A DNA stretch of 64,000 nucleotides from Clusia tigrina (taxonomy: Eukaryota > Arthropoda > Insecta > Diptera > Clusiidae), in assembly GCA_920105625.2 (NCBI GenBank), contig OV050030.1:152203988-152267987 (forward strand). Direction: 5' to 3'. Shown in pieces: positions 42,967-53,812 of the stretch. Below the pieces are notes generated by a model. The model saw nothing but the letters and a program-made list of their open reading frames with translations, was not told the origin of the DNA and made no database searches. A program made the translations under genes and the position numbers. Position 1 is the first letter of the stretch. The number at the start of each line of letters is the position of its first letter.

Positions 42967-43240
42967 TTCATTGGTAAGGACAATTAGGTGTTAAACAAGC
43001 CATTGTATCGCGGCGGACAAAAATCCCACCCATATCAGAGGCAGTTATACTGTCCAAAATGGGCGGAGATGTTGAGAAGCACAAAACCCGAATCCTACCA
43101 GAAAAGTTATCAATGTTTCAAATACCGCTAGACCCACAGAGTAACGAAAGCTAATTGTAAATTGCCAGGCAATTTCAGCAATTATAAACTGAGAGAAGCA
43201 ACTGCGAGACACGAAAAGAAAGATACGAGCTAATAAAAAG

Positions 43241-43654
43241 GTGTTGGACGACCTGGCGAAAGAATGGACTAAACAGTTATCTACAGTACTTATATGCAGC
43301 AGTTATATACCTGAAAAACGAGAACAGTTGAATGAAATTCATGGAAACATCAGAAAGCGCACACAACTGATGAGTGATAAAATGAAAGCCAGATATGATG
43401 TACGAGCAAAGGCCAAGGGATTTCAGGAAGGGCAGCTAGTTATGCTTCATAATCCGCAAAGGTACAAGGGATTATCGTCAAAACTGCAAACACACTGGGA
43501 AGGTCCTTGCAAGGCGATAAAGCAGATCAACGATGTAGTGTACCACATTCAGTTGGCGAGAAATGTCAGGAGCAAAATAAAAGTCGTTCATCTGGAGAGG
43601 CTATCTCCTTATATAGGTTGCAGTACTATCCTTGTTCGGGACGAACAAGATTAA
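43241..43654 (+). pseudogene. integrase C-terminal domain, first element
   Basis: The 137-codon frame ends in the C-terminal part of a Ty3/gypsy integrase: RTQLMSDKMKARYDVRAKAK, FQEGQLVMLHNPQRYKGLSS, WEGPCKAIKQINDVVYHIQL, VVHLERLSPY. The catalytic core and zinc finger are absent. It stops 10 bp before the LTR, with the purine-rich tract between. Confidence 0.8.
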
Positions 43655-43663
43655 GTGGAGGGC
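43654..43663 (+). promoter_or_regulatory. polypurine tract (putative)
   Basis: AGTGGAGGGC lies directly before the LTR start AGTGAAACG, the position of the plus-strand primer in LTR retrotransposons. The same sequence precedes the LTRs at 49656, 55631 and 61592. Confidence 0.6.
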
Positions 43664-43844
43664 AGTGAAACGTGATTGCATACTTTTAGGATCCCATCTG
43701 GAGTTTGACAATGAGTGCACCACACTATGTATCTACGTCAAGACACGATCCATGCAGATAAAAACTTCTATCGAGGTGTAGATAATGGTGTAGAGAATGT
43801 TCTCGAAAATAAAAGCTTACTCAAGAACCCTCTTTCGAGGTGTA

Positions 43845-45146
43845 CGAGGTTTGATAAAAAAATAACCGTTATTTTCAAAAAGTATTTATTTATTCATCAA
43901 CAACTATCTTGTCCCCTTCAAAGTAATTCCCCTCAGATATAATACACTTATGCCAACGTTTTTTCCAATCCTCGAAACACTTCTGAAACGCTTTTTTTGG
44001 TATCGCCAACAGCTCCTGTTTCGATTTTTCTTTTATCTCCTCAATCGTAGCAAAACGCTTTCCTTTCATCGGTGTCTTCAGTTTTGGAAAGAGGAAAAAG
44101 TCAGCGGGGGCCAAGTCCGGTGAATACGGTGGTTGAGGCATGATAACGGTTTTGTTTTTGGCCAAAAAATTACGCACAAGCATCGATGTGTGAGTTGGTG
44201 CGTTATCATGGTGCAAAATCCATGATTGGTTTTTCCACAATTCTGGGCGTTTCTGACGAATTGCTTCTCGCAAACGGCGCATAACTTCAAGGTAGTATTC
44301 CTTGTTGACCGTACGACCTTGTGGCAAGAATTCATGATGCACCACGCCATTGCAATCAAAGAAAACTGTCAGCAAAACCTTTACGTTCGACCGAACTTGA
44401 CGTGCTTTTTTCGGTCTTGGCTCATCTGGACGTTTCCTTTGGGATGATTGGGCTTTGGTTTCAATGTCATAGCCATACACCCACGATTCGTCACCAGTTA
44501 TGATATTTTTGAGGAAATCTGGATCGTCGTTGACGATGTTCAACAGCTCCTGAGCGATGTCTATGCGACGTTGTTTTTGCTCAAAATTTAGCAATTTTGG
44601 AACAATCTTCGTTTCATGCCTAAAACATCCGTAAAAATTGCTTGGCATGAGCCGAACGATATGCCAACATCATCAGCAACCTCTCTGATAGTGATTCGAC
44701 GATTATCCAAAATCATTTTCTTCACTGCGTCAATGTTTTCATCGGTTGTTGACGTGCTCGGGCGACCAGGACGAGCATCGTCATTGACATCTTCTCGGCC
44801 TTCCTTAAACCGGTTATACCACAATTGAACTTGTGTTCTGCTCATAGTAGACTCGCCAAAGGCAACAGTCAACATTGCAAATGTCCTTGCGCATTTAATT
44901 TCATTTTTTACACAAAACTGAATACAGTTTCTTTGATCCATTTTTTCGAATAGTACAAAATCGAAGAGCACACCAAAACACGACTAACCTTTTTATCTGT
45001 CAAAAACAAACTGACAATCCAAAATGGTTGGTATTGCCAACATATATAACAGACATGTGTACCAACATAACAGAAAAAAATGCGAACATCGAACATACGT
45101 AACTCACGAAATTTGAAAATAACGGTTATTTTTTTATCACACCTCG
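43845..45146 (-). mobile_element. mariner element in LTR 2 (1302 bp)
   Basis: The ends are inverted repeats: CGAGGTTTGATAAAAAAATA on the left and TATTTTTTTATCACACCTCG on the right, flanked by TA (43843-43844, 45147-45148). The transposase is on the minus strand. Size and ends are those of a complete mariner. Confidence 0.93.
43890..44941 (-). pseudogene. mariner transposase in LTR 2, frameshifted, catalytic triad intact
   Basis: The protein starts MDQRNCIQFCVKNEIKCART (44941) with the two helix-turn-helix regions of the mariner DNA-binding domain, then the WYNRF segment and GRPSTS linker. A frameshift at about 44610-44640, after DVGISFGSCQAIFTDVLGMK, divides it; the second frame carries TGDESWVYGY, HHDNAPTHTS and YSPDLAPADF, which hold the three aspartates (DD34D type). 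It ends GDKIVVDE as expected for full length. Unlike the mariners of units 2-4 it keeps the first catalytic Asp and the complete helix-turn-helix. Confidence 0.9.
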
Positions 45147-45491
45147 TATATAAGATTCGAGAATGATCCAGAAACTTCTTTCATGGTGTAGAGATATTCT
45201 AGAAATAGAAAAGATATTTCTTCTTCAACCATTCAAAAGCTAGCTTTATAAGCCACCACACTATTAAAGTGAGAAACAGTTGAAAAGCAACCGTAACAGT
45301 GTGTACATCGCGCATTTTAATCGAAGCAGCAATATTTGTAATTGTGATTAAGAAGTAATAAAGTGATTAATGAAATATTAAAAACTTTAACTTAAACTTT
45401 AAGCCTAATATTAAGTGTGTAAATTGCAATAATTAAATAAAACTAATTATTTTATTTTAACCAGCGATTGTTTGATTATTACACAATCCAG

Positions 45492-45507
45492 TGGTACGAA
45501 TCCGAGT
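45492..45507 (+). promoter_or_regulatory. primer-binding site, unit 1
   Basis: Same 16-base sequence and position as at 41219. Confidence 0.6.
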
Positions 45508-45607
45508 ATAGAGAGTTAGAGTAAATTGTCGTAACAGAATAAATTGTCAAGAGGGCAATTTCGTCACAATTGGTGTGAGAAGTGGGATTGTGTATCTGTA
45601 ATAAACA

Positions 45608-46358
45608 ATGGTTAAATTTGAAAAACAGAGATGGGAGCAGCTCAAGAAGGAGCTTGAGCGCTTAAACTTGCAAACACAAGGGCATATAGTGGAGCTGCAG
45701 GTGCAGTTAAGAAGCGCTTTGGAGGAGCAGGGTATAGACGTCGATGAGTATGAATTCCAATTTGAAGAGCAAACGACATCTCGAGAGGAAGAAACGCCTC
45801 AAGGAACTAATACTGGTAGCTTTGACATGGGCGCACTTATTGGAGTAATACAGATGCAGTTCAAACAAAATGCTGAATCAGTCGAAAAAAGTGTTGCATC
45901 CGTCAGACAAGATGTCTAAGAACAGTTGGAACAGTAACTACAGAAAAGCTATGACAAGTTGCAGCAGCGGTTAGAGTAGAGTGAAACACGACTTGATCTA
46001 CTAGCGGAACAAAACTCACAGCAGATGAAAGAATTGTCGGAGCTGGTAGACAGGAAGGTGTGTGAAATTGAGACACGGCAAGAATCGTTCGAAAATCTGT
46101 AGAACAAAAATTGCGCACGAGCAGAAGCAGATCGAATTTAAGCAACAAATAGAGCAAAGAATTCACCTACTACAGAAAAGTGCATTGCCTGTGCCAGCTT
46201 TATCCTCAATAAAACTGAAGCCTCCTACCTATGATGGAACCACTACATTTAGCGTCTTCAAAATGCAGTTTGAGACTACCGCTAGCACAAATGGTTGGAG
46301 TGCCCGCGAAAAAGTGGCTGCATTAACAGTTTCGTTCAAAGGTGTTGCCGCTCTTTTA
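45608..46358 (+). pseudogene. truncated Gag (SAP-domain variant), unit 1
   Basis: It starts MVKFEKQRWEQLKKELERLN with the SAP-type segment and is a different variant from the first element (for example GHIVELQV for GLKAELQV, and EEETPQGTNTGSFDMGALIG). Two in-frame TAA stops (45917 and 45936) interrupt the coiled coil; further stops and small deletions follow near 45976 and 46100. The Gag core (PALSSIKLKPPTYDGTTTFS) stops after VSFKGVAA at 46350, where it is joined to antisense integrase sequence. Confidence 0.8.
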
Positions 46359-46895
46359 AAATATTATTATAAATGATTTCTTTATTACATTTGCCCTGCT
46401 GTATATTCAGAGGTTTTTCTTTAGTTGTGGATTGATAGCTATTATTGTACCATTCTAAGGCTTTACTTACTTTTTCTTTTATACTCAAGTGTTTATTTTC
46501 TATGTATAGAATTCTTATTCTTTCGGCAAGTGTATTATGTAGTCGCTCTAAATCTGAATTGCCTGCGTGATTATTAGGTTTTACAAGATGAAGTTCTATG
46601 TCCTCGTTTCTTAAGTAGTCTTTAATATTAATACTGCGAAATTCGTTATCTGTTATTAATTTAATAAAATGTCCGTTTTGAGATTTAAAGAGTCTTAGTT
46701 TTTCAATGATAGTTTGGTTATTACGATCTTCTAAGTGATATGCAGTTGCATATTTAGAAAACTTATCAATAAAAGTAAGAAAGTTGGTTTTTGAGTTCGT
46801 ATAGATGTCCATGGGTATGATTTGTCCTATAGCTATTGGGGTTTCGGTTAATTGAAATTTATTTTTAATTGGTCGCAGGTCATATTTTACTCTGT
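46336..46895 (-). pseudogene. integrase catalytic core of another LTR element, antisense, unit 1
   Basis: The minus strand encodes FQLTETPIAIGQIIPMDIYT (start of the rve core with the first Asp in MDIY), FIDKFSKYATAYHL, LITDNEFRSINI (second Asp) and NSDLERLHNTLAERIR (Glu), then ALEWYNNSYQSTTKEKP. These are the DDE core motifs of Ty3/gypsy integrases, of the type found in 17.6-like elements. The 158-codon frame has no stop. It belongs to a different element from the Gag around it. Left junction: Gag at about 46355; right junction: the TA at 46900 where a deleted mariner begins. Confidence 0.85.
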
Positions 46896-46901
46896 TACAT
46901 A

Positions 46902-47835
46902 CGAGGTGTGATCAAAAAAGAACCGTTATTTTCATCTTTTCGTAGTTACGTATGTTCGATGTTCGCATTTTTTTTCTGTTATGTTGGTACACATGTCTGT
47001 TATATATGTTGGCAATACCAACCATTTTGGATTGTCAGTTTGTTTTTGACAGATAAAAAGGTTAGTCGTGTTTTGGTGTGCTCTTCGATTTTGTACTATT
47101 CGAAAAAATGGATCAAAGAAACTATATTCAGTTTTGTGTAAAAAATGAAATTAAATGCGCAAGGACATTTGAAATGTTGACTGTGGCCTTTGGCGAGTCT
47201 ACTATGAGCAGAACACAAGTTCAATTGTGGTATAATCGGAAGGAAGGCCGAGAAGATGTCAATAACGAAGCCCGTCCTGGCCGCCCGAGCACGTCAACAA
47301 CCGATGAAAACATTGACGAAGTGAAGAAAATGATTTTGGATAATCGTCGATTCACTATCAGAGAGGTTGCTGATGATGTTGGCATATCGTTCGGCTCATG
47401 CCAAGCAATTTTTACCGATGTTTTAGGCATGAAACGAAGATTGTTCCAAAATTGCTAAATTTTGAGCAAAAACAACGTCGCATGGACATCGCTCAGGAGC
47501 TGTTTTTGGCCAAAAACAAAACCGTTATCATGCCTCAACCACCGTATTCACCGGACTTGGCCCCCGCTGACTTTTTCCTCTTTCCAAAACTGAAGACACC
47601 GATGAAAGGAAAGCGTTTTGCTACGATTGAGGAGATAAAAGAAAAATCGAAACAGGAGCTGCTGACGATACCAAAAACAGCGTTTCAGAAGTGTTTCGAG
47701 GATTGAAAAAAATGCTGGCATAAGTGTATTATATCTGAGGGGAATTACTTTAAAGGGGACAAGATAGTTGTTGATGAATAAATAAATACTTTATTTTTGA
47801 TCACACAATAACGGTTCTTTTTGGATCACACCTCG
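46902..47835 (+). mobile_element. internally deleted mariner (934 bp), unit 1
   Basis: Ends CGAGGTGTGATCAAAAAAG and CTTTTTGGATCACACCTCG are inverted repeats flanked by TA (46900-46901 and 47836-47837). It is closely related to the mariner in the LTR but in the opposite orientation, and lacks about 350 bp of the catalytic region. The left flank is integrase sequence and the right flank is Gag sequence, so the two sides do not come from one target. Confidence 0.92.
47108..47706 (+). pseudogene. deleted mariner transposase, unit 1
   Basis: It encodes MDQRNYIQFCVKNEIKCART through DVGISFGSCQAI and a stop near 47456, then in another frame KIVPKLLNFEQKQRRMDIAQ joined to LFLAKNKTVIMPQPPYSPDL. The segment holding the first two catalytic aspartates is missing. 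WYNRKEG lacks the Phe of the intact copies (3-bp deletion). Confidence 0.88.
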
Positions 47836-47837
47836 TA

Positions 47838-48519
47838 CTACAGGCAGGTGCATTACCTGAGCCAGCTTTATCCTCAATAAAACTGAAGCCTCATAACTAT
47901 GATGGAACCATGGCATTTAGCGTCTTCAGAATGCTGTTTGAGACTCCCGCTAGCACAAATGGTTGGAGTGCTCGCGAAAAAGTGGCTGCATTAACCGTTT
48001 CGTTGAAAGGTGCTGCCGCTGATGTACTTCAAACTATCTCAGAAAGTGAGCGAGGCTGTTATGAAAGTGTGATGAATGCCGTTCAGCGCAAGTATGGTAG
48101 TGAAGCAGATGTACCAAGTAGAGCTACGAACACGTGTACAGAAGAGTGGTGAGTCTCAACAACAGTTTGCGGCGGAAGTGGAACGACTGGCGCATCTTGC
48201 ATACCCAGGAGAGATTACTGAGAGGTGTATGATGGACACCTTTGTATATGGCATTCGCGATGCGGAGATAAAAGGTTCGGCGATAACAAATCATAAAGCT
48301 ACATATATGGAGACAGTAGCTAACGCTTTAACTTCAGAGACAGCAGCCTTGGTGTGTCAGCCAGAATGCAGAGCCCATCAGGTAAGAGTCGAAAGCGGAC
48401 AAAGTTTCACGGGGAAATACTTTACTTGCGGAGAGGTCAGACACATAGCTTGTAATTGCCAGTCGAGACCCAAAACGTTATACATCCCGCTCGCCGGTAC
48501 GACCACCAAAGCTAGTTAG
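47838..48519 (+). pseudogene. Gag core and zinc knuckle, unit 1
   Basis: This segment begins at CTACAGGCAGGTGC directly after the deleted mariner. It is nearly identical to the first element from about 41848 on (PALSSIKLKPHNYDG, FGIRDAEI-type core, FTCGEVRHIACNC). The frame break after TEEW (48150) is shared with all copies. In the first element the same bases follow ...CACCTACTACAGG, so the mariner's right end sits at a TA inside Gag. Confidence 0.85.
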
Positions 48520-48693
48520 ATTCCAAAATAGGGAATCAGAAAATGTTGATAAGCCGCCGACAAACTAAATGGAGCCAGTCTTGAGGGGCGTGATCTGACT
48601 CCCACAACATGTAGCCCCAGAGTCATCGTTTCTCAGATTGCTCGGAAAATCAGCAGCTTAACTGTCGACAGCGTAATAAACTGATTAAAAATC

Positions 48694-48958
48694 GTGGTAA
48701 CATTGGATACGGGCGCATCACATTCCATAATTAGAAGGTATCTCGTTCGGGAAATCCAGCCGCTTTTAGGAATAAGATTGCGTACGACAACTGGAGATGA
48801 TGCACCGGTACTGGTAAAATCACTATGGCACTACAACAGTGACGCACTAGTTTGTAGTTGCGGATATTGTGGACGAATTAATCTTCGGTGTGGATTTTAT
48901 GATACGGAATGAATTCCTGCTAGATTTCCTGAAATATCCGAACACCGAAATACCGTGA
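48694..48958 (+). pseudogene. retropepsin, unit 1
   Basis: Same as 42702-42966: catalytic LDTGASHS, then a frameshift before VVADIVDELIFGVDFM. Confidence 0.8.
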
Positions 48959-49232
48959 TTCATTGGTAAGGATAATTAGGTGTTAAACAAGCCATTGTAT
49001 CGCGGCGGACAAAAATCCCACCCATATCAGAGGCAGTTATACTGTCCAAAATGGGCGGAGATGTTGAGAAGCACAAAACCCGAATCCTACCAGAAAAGTT
49101 ATCAATGTTTCAAATACCGCTAGACCCACAGAGTAACGAAAGCTAATTGTAAATTGCCAGGCAATTTCAGCAATTATAAACTGAGAGAAGCAACTGCGAG
49201 ACACGAAAAGAAAGATACGAGCTAATAAAAAG

Positions 49233-49646
49233 GTGTTGGACGACCTGGCGAAAGAATGGACTAAACAGTTATCTACAGTACTTATATGCAGCAGTTATAT
49301 ACCTGAAAAACGAGAACAGTTGAATGAAATTCATGGAAACATCAGAAAGCGCACACAACTGATGAGTGATAAAATGAAAGCCAGATATGATGTACGAGCA
49401 AAGGCCAAGGGATTTCAGGAAGGGCAGCTAGTTATGCTTCATAATCCGCAAAGGTACAAGGGATTATCGTCAAAACTGCAAACACACTGGGAAGGTCCTT
49501 GCAAGGCGATAAAGCAGATCAACGATGTAGTGTACCACATTCAGTTGGCGAGAAATGTCAGGAGCAAAATAAAAGTCGTTCATCTGGAGAGGCTATCTCC
49601 TTATATAGGTTGCAGTACTATCCTTGTTCGGGACGAACAAGATTAA
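49233..49646 (+). pseudogene. integrase C-terminal domain, unit 1
   Basis: Its 137 residues are identical to those at 43241-43654. Confidence 0.85.
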
Positions 49647-49836
49647 GTGGAGGGCAGTGAAACGTGATTGCATACTTTTAGGATCCCATCTGGAGTTTGA
49701 CAATGAGTGCACCACACTATGTATCTACGTCAAGACACGATCCATGCAGATAAAAACTTCTATCGAGGTGTAGATAATGGTGTAGAGAATGTTCTCGAAA
49801 ATAAAAGCTTACTCAAGAACCCTCTTTCGAGGTGTA

Positions 49837-51118
49837 CGAGGTTTGATAAAAAATATAACCGTTATTTTCAAAAAGTATTTATTTATTCATGAACAACTAT
49901 CTTGTCCCCTTCAAAGTAATTCCCCTCAGATATAATACACTTATGCCAGCGTTTTTTCCAATCCTCGAAACACTTCTGAAACGCTTTTTTGGTATCGCCA
50001 ACAGCTCCTGTTTCGATTTTTCTTTTATCTCCTCAATCGTAGCAAAACGCTTTCCTTTCATCGGTGTCTTCAGTTTTGGAAAGAGGAAAAAGTCAGCGGG
50101 GGCCAAGTCCGGTGAATACGGTGGTTGAGGCATGATAACGGTTTTGTTTTTGGCCAAAAAATTACGCACAAGCATCGATGTGTGAGTTGTTGCGTTATCA
50201 TGGTGCAAAATCCATGATTGGTTTTTCCACAATTCTGGGCGTTTCTGACGAATTGCTTCTCGCAAACGGCGCATAACTTCAAGGTAGTATTCCTTGTTGA
50301 TCGTACGACCTTGTGGCAAGAATTCATGATGCACCACGCCATTGCAATCAAAGAAAACTGTCAGCAAAACCTTTACGTTCGACCGAACTTGACGTGCTTT
50401 TTTCGGTCTTGGCTCATCTGGACGTTTCCTTTGGGATGATTGGGCTTTGGTTTCAATGTCATAGCCATGCACCCACGATTCGGCACCAGTTATGATATTT
50501 TTGAGGAAATCTGGATCGTCGTTGACGATGTTCAACAGCTCCTGAGCGATGTCTATGCGACGTTGTTTTTGCTCAAAATTTAGCAATTTTGGAACAATCT
50601 TCGCTGCCGCAGGTTTCATGCCTAAAACATCCGTAAATAAATCATCAGCAACCTCTCTGATAGTGATTCGACGATTATCCAAAATCATTTTCTTCACTGC
50701 GTCAATGTTTTCATCGGTTGTTGACGTGCTCGGGCGACCAGGACGAGCATCGTCATTGACATCTTCTCGGCCTTCCTTAAACCGGTTATACCACAATTGA
50801 ACTTGTGTTCTGCTCATAGTAGACTCGCCAAAGGCAACAGTCAACATTTCAAATGTCCTTGCGCATTTAATTTCATTTTTTACACAAAACTGAATACAGT
50901 TTCTTTGATCCATTTTTTCGAATAGTTCAAAATCGAAGAGCACACCAAAACACGACTAACCTTTTTATCTGTCAAAAACAAACTGACAATCCAAAATGGT
51001 TGGTATTGCCAACATATATAACAGCCATGTGTACCAACATAACAGAAAAAAATGCGAACATCGAACATACGTAACTCACGAAATTTGAAAATAACGGTTA
51101 TTTTTTTATCACACCTCG
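49837..51118 (-). mobile_element. mariner element in LTR 3 (1282 bp)
   Basis: TIRs and TA flanks as in LTR 2, at the same LTR position, so it was copied with the unit rather than inserted again. It has one extra base in the left TIR region (AAAAAATATAACC). Confidence 0.93.
49897..50913 (-). pseudogene. mariner transposase in LTR 3: open but catalytically mutated
   Basis: The frame is continuous from MDQRNCIQFC (the 348-codon listing includes ten upstream codons). A short deletion removes VGISFGSCQAI from the second helix-turn-helix (REVADDLFTDVLGMKPAAAK). The first catalytic aspartate is changed: TGAESWVHGY where LTR 2 has TGDESWVYGY, by an A-to-C change in that codon. HHDNATTHTS and YSPDLAPADF keep the other two. 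A frameshift near the end replaces the normal C-terminus (AFQKCFEDWKKRW) with RFRSVSRIGKNAG. A transposase without the first Asp cannot cut DNA, but could still bind ends. Confidence 0.9.
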
Positions 51119-51579
51119 TATATAAGATTCGAGAATGATCCAGAAACTTCTTTAATGGTGTAGAGATATTCTAGAAATAGAAAAGATATTTCTTCTTCAA
51201 CCATTCAAAAGCTAGCTTTATAAGCCACCACACTATTAAAGTGAGAAACAGTTGAAAAGCAACCGTAACAGTGTGTACATCGCGCATTTTAATCGAAGCA
51301 GCAATATTTGTAATTGTGATTAAGAAGTAATAAAGTGATTAATGAAATATTAAAAACTTTAACTTAAACTTTAAGCCTAATATTAAGTGTGTAAATTGCA
51401 ATAATTAAATAAAACTAATCATTTTATTTTAACCAGCGATTGTTTGATTATTACACAATCCAGTGGTACGAATCCGAGTATAGAGAGTTAGAGTAAATTG
51501 TCGTAACAGAATAAATTGTCAAGAGGGCAATTTCGTCACAATTGGTGTGAGAAGTGGGATTGTGTATCTGTAATAAACA

Positions 51580-52353
51580 ATGGTTAAATTTGAAAAACAG
51601 AGATGGGAGCAGCTCAAGAAGGAGCTTGAGCGCTTAAACTTGCAAACACAAGGGCATATAGTGGAGCTGCAGGTGCAGTTAAGAAGCGCTTTGGAGGAGC
51701 AGGGTATAGACGTCGATGAGTATGAATTCCAATTTGAAGAGCAAACGACATCTCGAGAGGAAGAAACACCTCAAGGAACTAATACTGGTAGCTTTGACAT
51801 GGGCGCACTTATTGGAGTAATACAGATGCAGTTCAAACAAAATGCTGAATCAGTCGAAAAAAGTGTTGCATCCGTCAAACAAGATGTCTAAGAACAGTTG
51901 GAACAGTAACTACAGAAAAGCTATGACAAGTTGCAGCAGCGGTTAGAGCAGAGTGAAACACGACTTGATCTACTAGCGGAACAAAACTCACAGCAGATGA
52001 AAGAATTGTCGGAGATGGTAGACAGGAAGGTGTGTGAAATTGAGACACGGCAAGAATCGTTCGAAAAATCTGTAGAACAAAAATTCATTGCGCACGAGCA
52101 GAAGCAGATCGAATTTAAGCAACAAATAGAGCAAAGAATTCACCTACTACAGAAAAGTGCATTGCCTGTGCCAGCTTTATCCTCAATAAAACTGAAGCCT
52201 CCTACCTATGATGGAACCACTACATTTAGCGTCTTCAAAATGCAGTTTGAGACTACCGCTAGCACAAATGGTTGGAGTGCCCGCGAAAAAGTGGCTGCAT
52301 TAACAGTTTCGTTCAAAGGTGCTGCCGCTCTTTTAAAATATTATTATAAATGA
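51580..52353 (+). pseudogene. truncated Gag (SAP-domain variant), unit 2
   Basis: As in unit 1, with stops at 51889 and about 51909 in the coiled coil. After the second stop the same frame is open for 140 codons (51931-52353), through QQRLEQSETRLDLLAEQ and the Gag core to the junction with antisense integrase. Unit 2 lacks the extra lesions of unit 1. Confidence 0.82.
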
Positions 52354-52872
52354 TTTCTTTATTACATTTGCCCTGCTGTATATTCAGAGGTTTTTCTTTA
52401 GTTGTGGATTGATAGCTATTATTGTACCATTCTAAGGCTTTACTTACTTTTTCTTTTATACTCAAGTGTTTATTTTCTATGTATAGAATTCTTATTCTTT
52501 CGGCAAGTGTATTATGTAGTCGCTCTAAATCTGAATTGCCTGCGTGATTATTAGGTTTTACAAGATGAAGTTCTATGTCCTCGTTTCTTAAGTAGTCTTT
52601 AATATTAATACTGCGAAATTCGTTATCTGTTATTAATTTAATAAAATGTCCGTTTTGAGATTTAAAGAGTCTTAGTTTTTCAATGATAGTTTGGTTATTA
52701 CGATCTTCTAAGTGATATGCAGTTGCATATTTAGAAAACTTATCAATAAAAGTAAGAAAGTTGGTTTTTGAGTTCGTATAGATGTCCATGGGTATGATTT
52801 GTCCTATAGCTATTGGGGTTTCGGTTAATTGAAATTTATTTTGAATTGGTCGCCGGTCATATTTTACTCTGT
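52313..52872 (-). pseudogene. antisense integrase core, unit 2
   Basis: Same 158-residue open segment as in unit 1 (DIYT, TDNEF, DLERLHNTL). Confidence 0.85.
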
Positions 52873-52878
52873 TACATA

Positions 52879-53810
52879 CGAGGTGTGATCAAAAAATAAC
52901 CGTTATTTTCATCTTTTCGTAGTTACGTATGTTCGATGTTCGCTTTTTTTTCTGTTATGTTGGTACACATGTATGTTATATATGTTGGCAATACCAACCA
53001 TTTTGGATTGTCAGTTTGTTTTTGACAGATAAAAAGGTTAGTCGTGTTTTGGTGTGCTCTTCGATTTTGTACTATTCGAAAAAATGGATCAAAGAAACTG
53101 TATTCAGTTTTGTGTAAAAAATGAAATTAAATGCGCAAGGACATTTGAAATGTTGACTGTGGCCTTTGGCGAGTCTACTATGAGCAGAACATAAGTTCAA
53201 TTGTGGTATAATCGGAAGGAAGGCCGAGAAGATGTCAATGACGAAGCCCGTCCTGGCCGCCCGAGCACGTCAACAACCGATGAAAACATTGACGAAATGA
53301 AGAAAATGATTTTGGATAATCGTCGATTCACTATCAGAGAGGTTGCTGATGATGTTGGCATATCGTTCGGCTCATGCCAAGCAATTTTTACGGATGTTTT
53401 AGGCATGAAACGAAGATTGTTCCAAAATTGCTAAATTTTGAGCAAAAACAACGTCGCATGGACATCGCTCAGGAGCTGTTTTTGGCCAAAAACAAAACCG
53501 TTATCATGCCTCAACCACCGTATTCACCGGACTTGGCCCCCGCTGACTTTTTCCTCTTTCCAAAACTGAAGACACCGATGAAAGGAAAGCGTTTTGCTAC
53601 GATTGAGGAGATAAAAGAAAAATCGAAACAGGAGCTGCTGACGATACCAAAAACAGCGTTTCAGAAGTGTTTCGAGGATTGAAAAAATGCTGGCATAAGT
53701 GTATTATATCTGAGGGGAATTACTTTAAAGGGGACAAGATAGTTGTTGATGAATAAATAAATACTTTATTTTTGATCACACAATAACGGTTCTTTTTGGA
53801 TCACACCTCG
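52879..53810 (+). mobile_element. internally deleted mariner, unit 2
   Basis: TA-flanked (52877-52878, 53811-53812), same deletion as unit 1. In the transposase remnant (53081-53682) an extra stop follows TMSRT near 53190 (CATAAG for CACAAG), and EMKK replaces EVKK. Confidence 0.92.
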
Positions 53811-53812
53811 TA

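Larger units (their letters stand above)
43664..45484 (+). repeat. LTR 2, interrupted by a mariner
   Basis: The LTR sequence runs 43664-43844 and resumes at 45147, with the target TA duplicated. The TATA-like CTTTATAAGC (about 45243) and AATAAAG (about 45357, 45437) lie downstream of the mariner, so the LTR promoter may still drive the internal region. The right end is taken just before ATCCAG and the primer-binding site. Confidence 0.85.
49656..51457 (+). repeat. LTR 3, interrupted by a mariner
   Basis: Same structure as LTR 2, with TATA-like CTTTATAAGC near 51217 and the primer-binding site at 51464. Confidence 0.88.

Noticed and set aside
49897..50943. Complete active mariner transposase gene
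   Set aside because: The frame is open for 348 codons, but the first catalytic Asp is Ala, part of the helix-turn-helix is deleted and the C-terminus is frameshifted.
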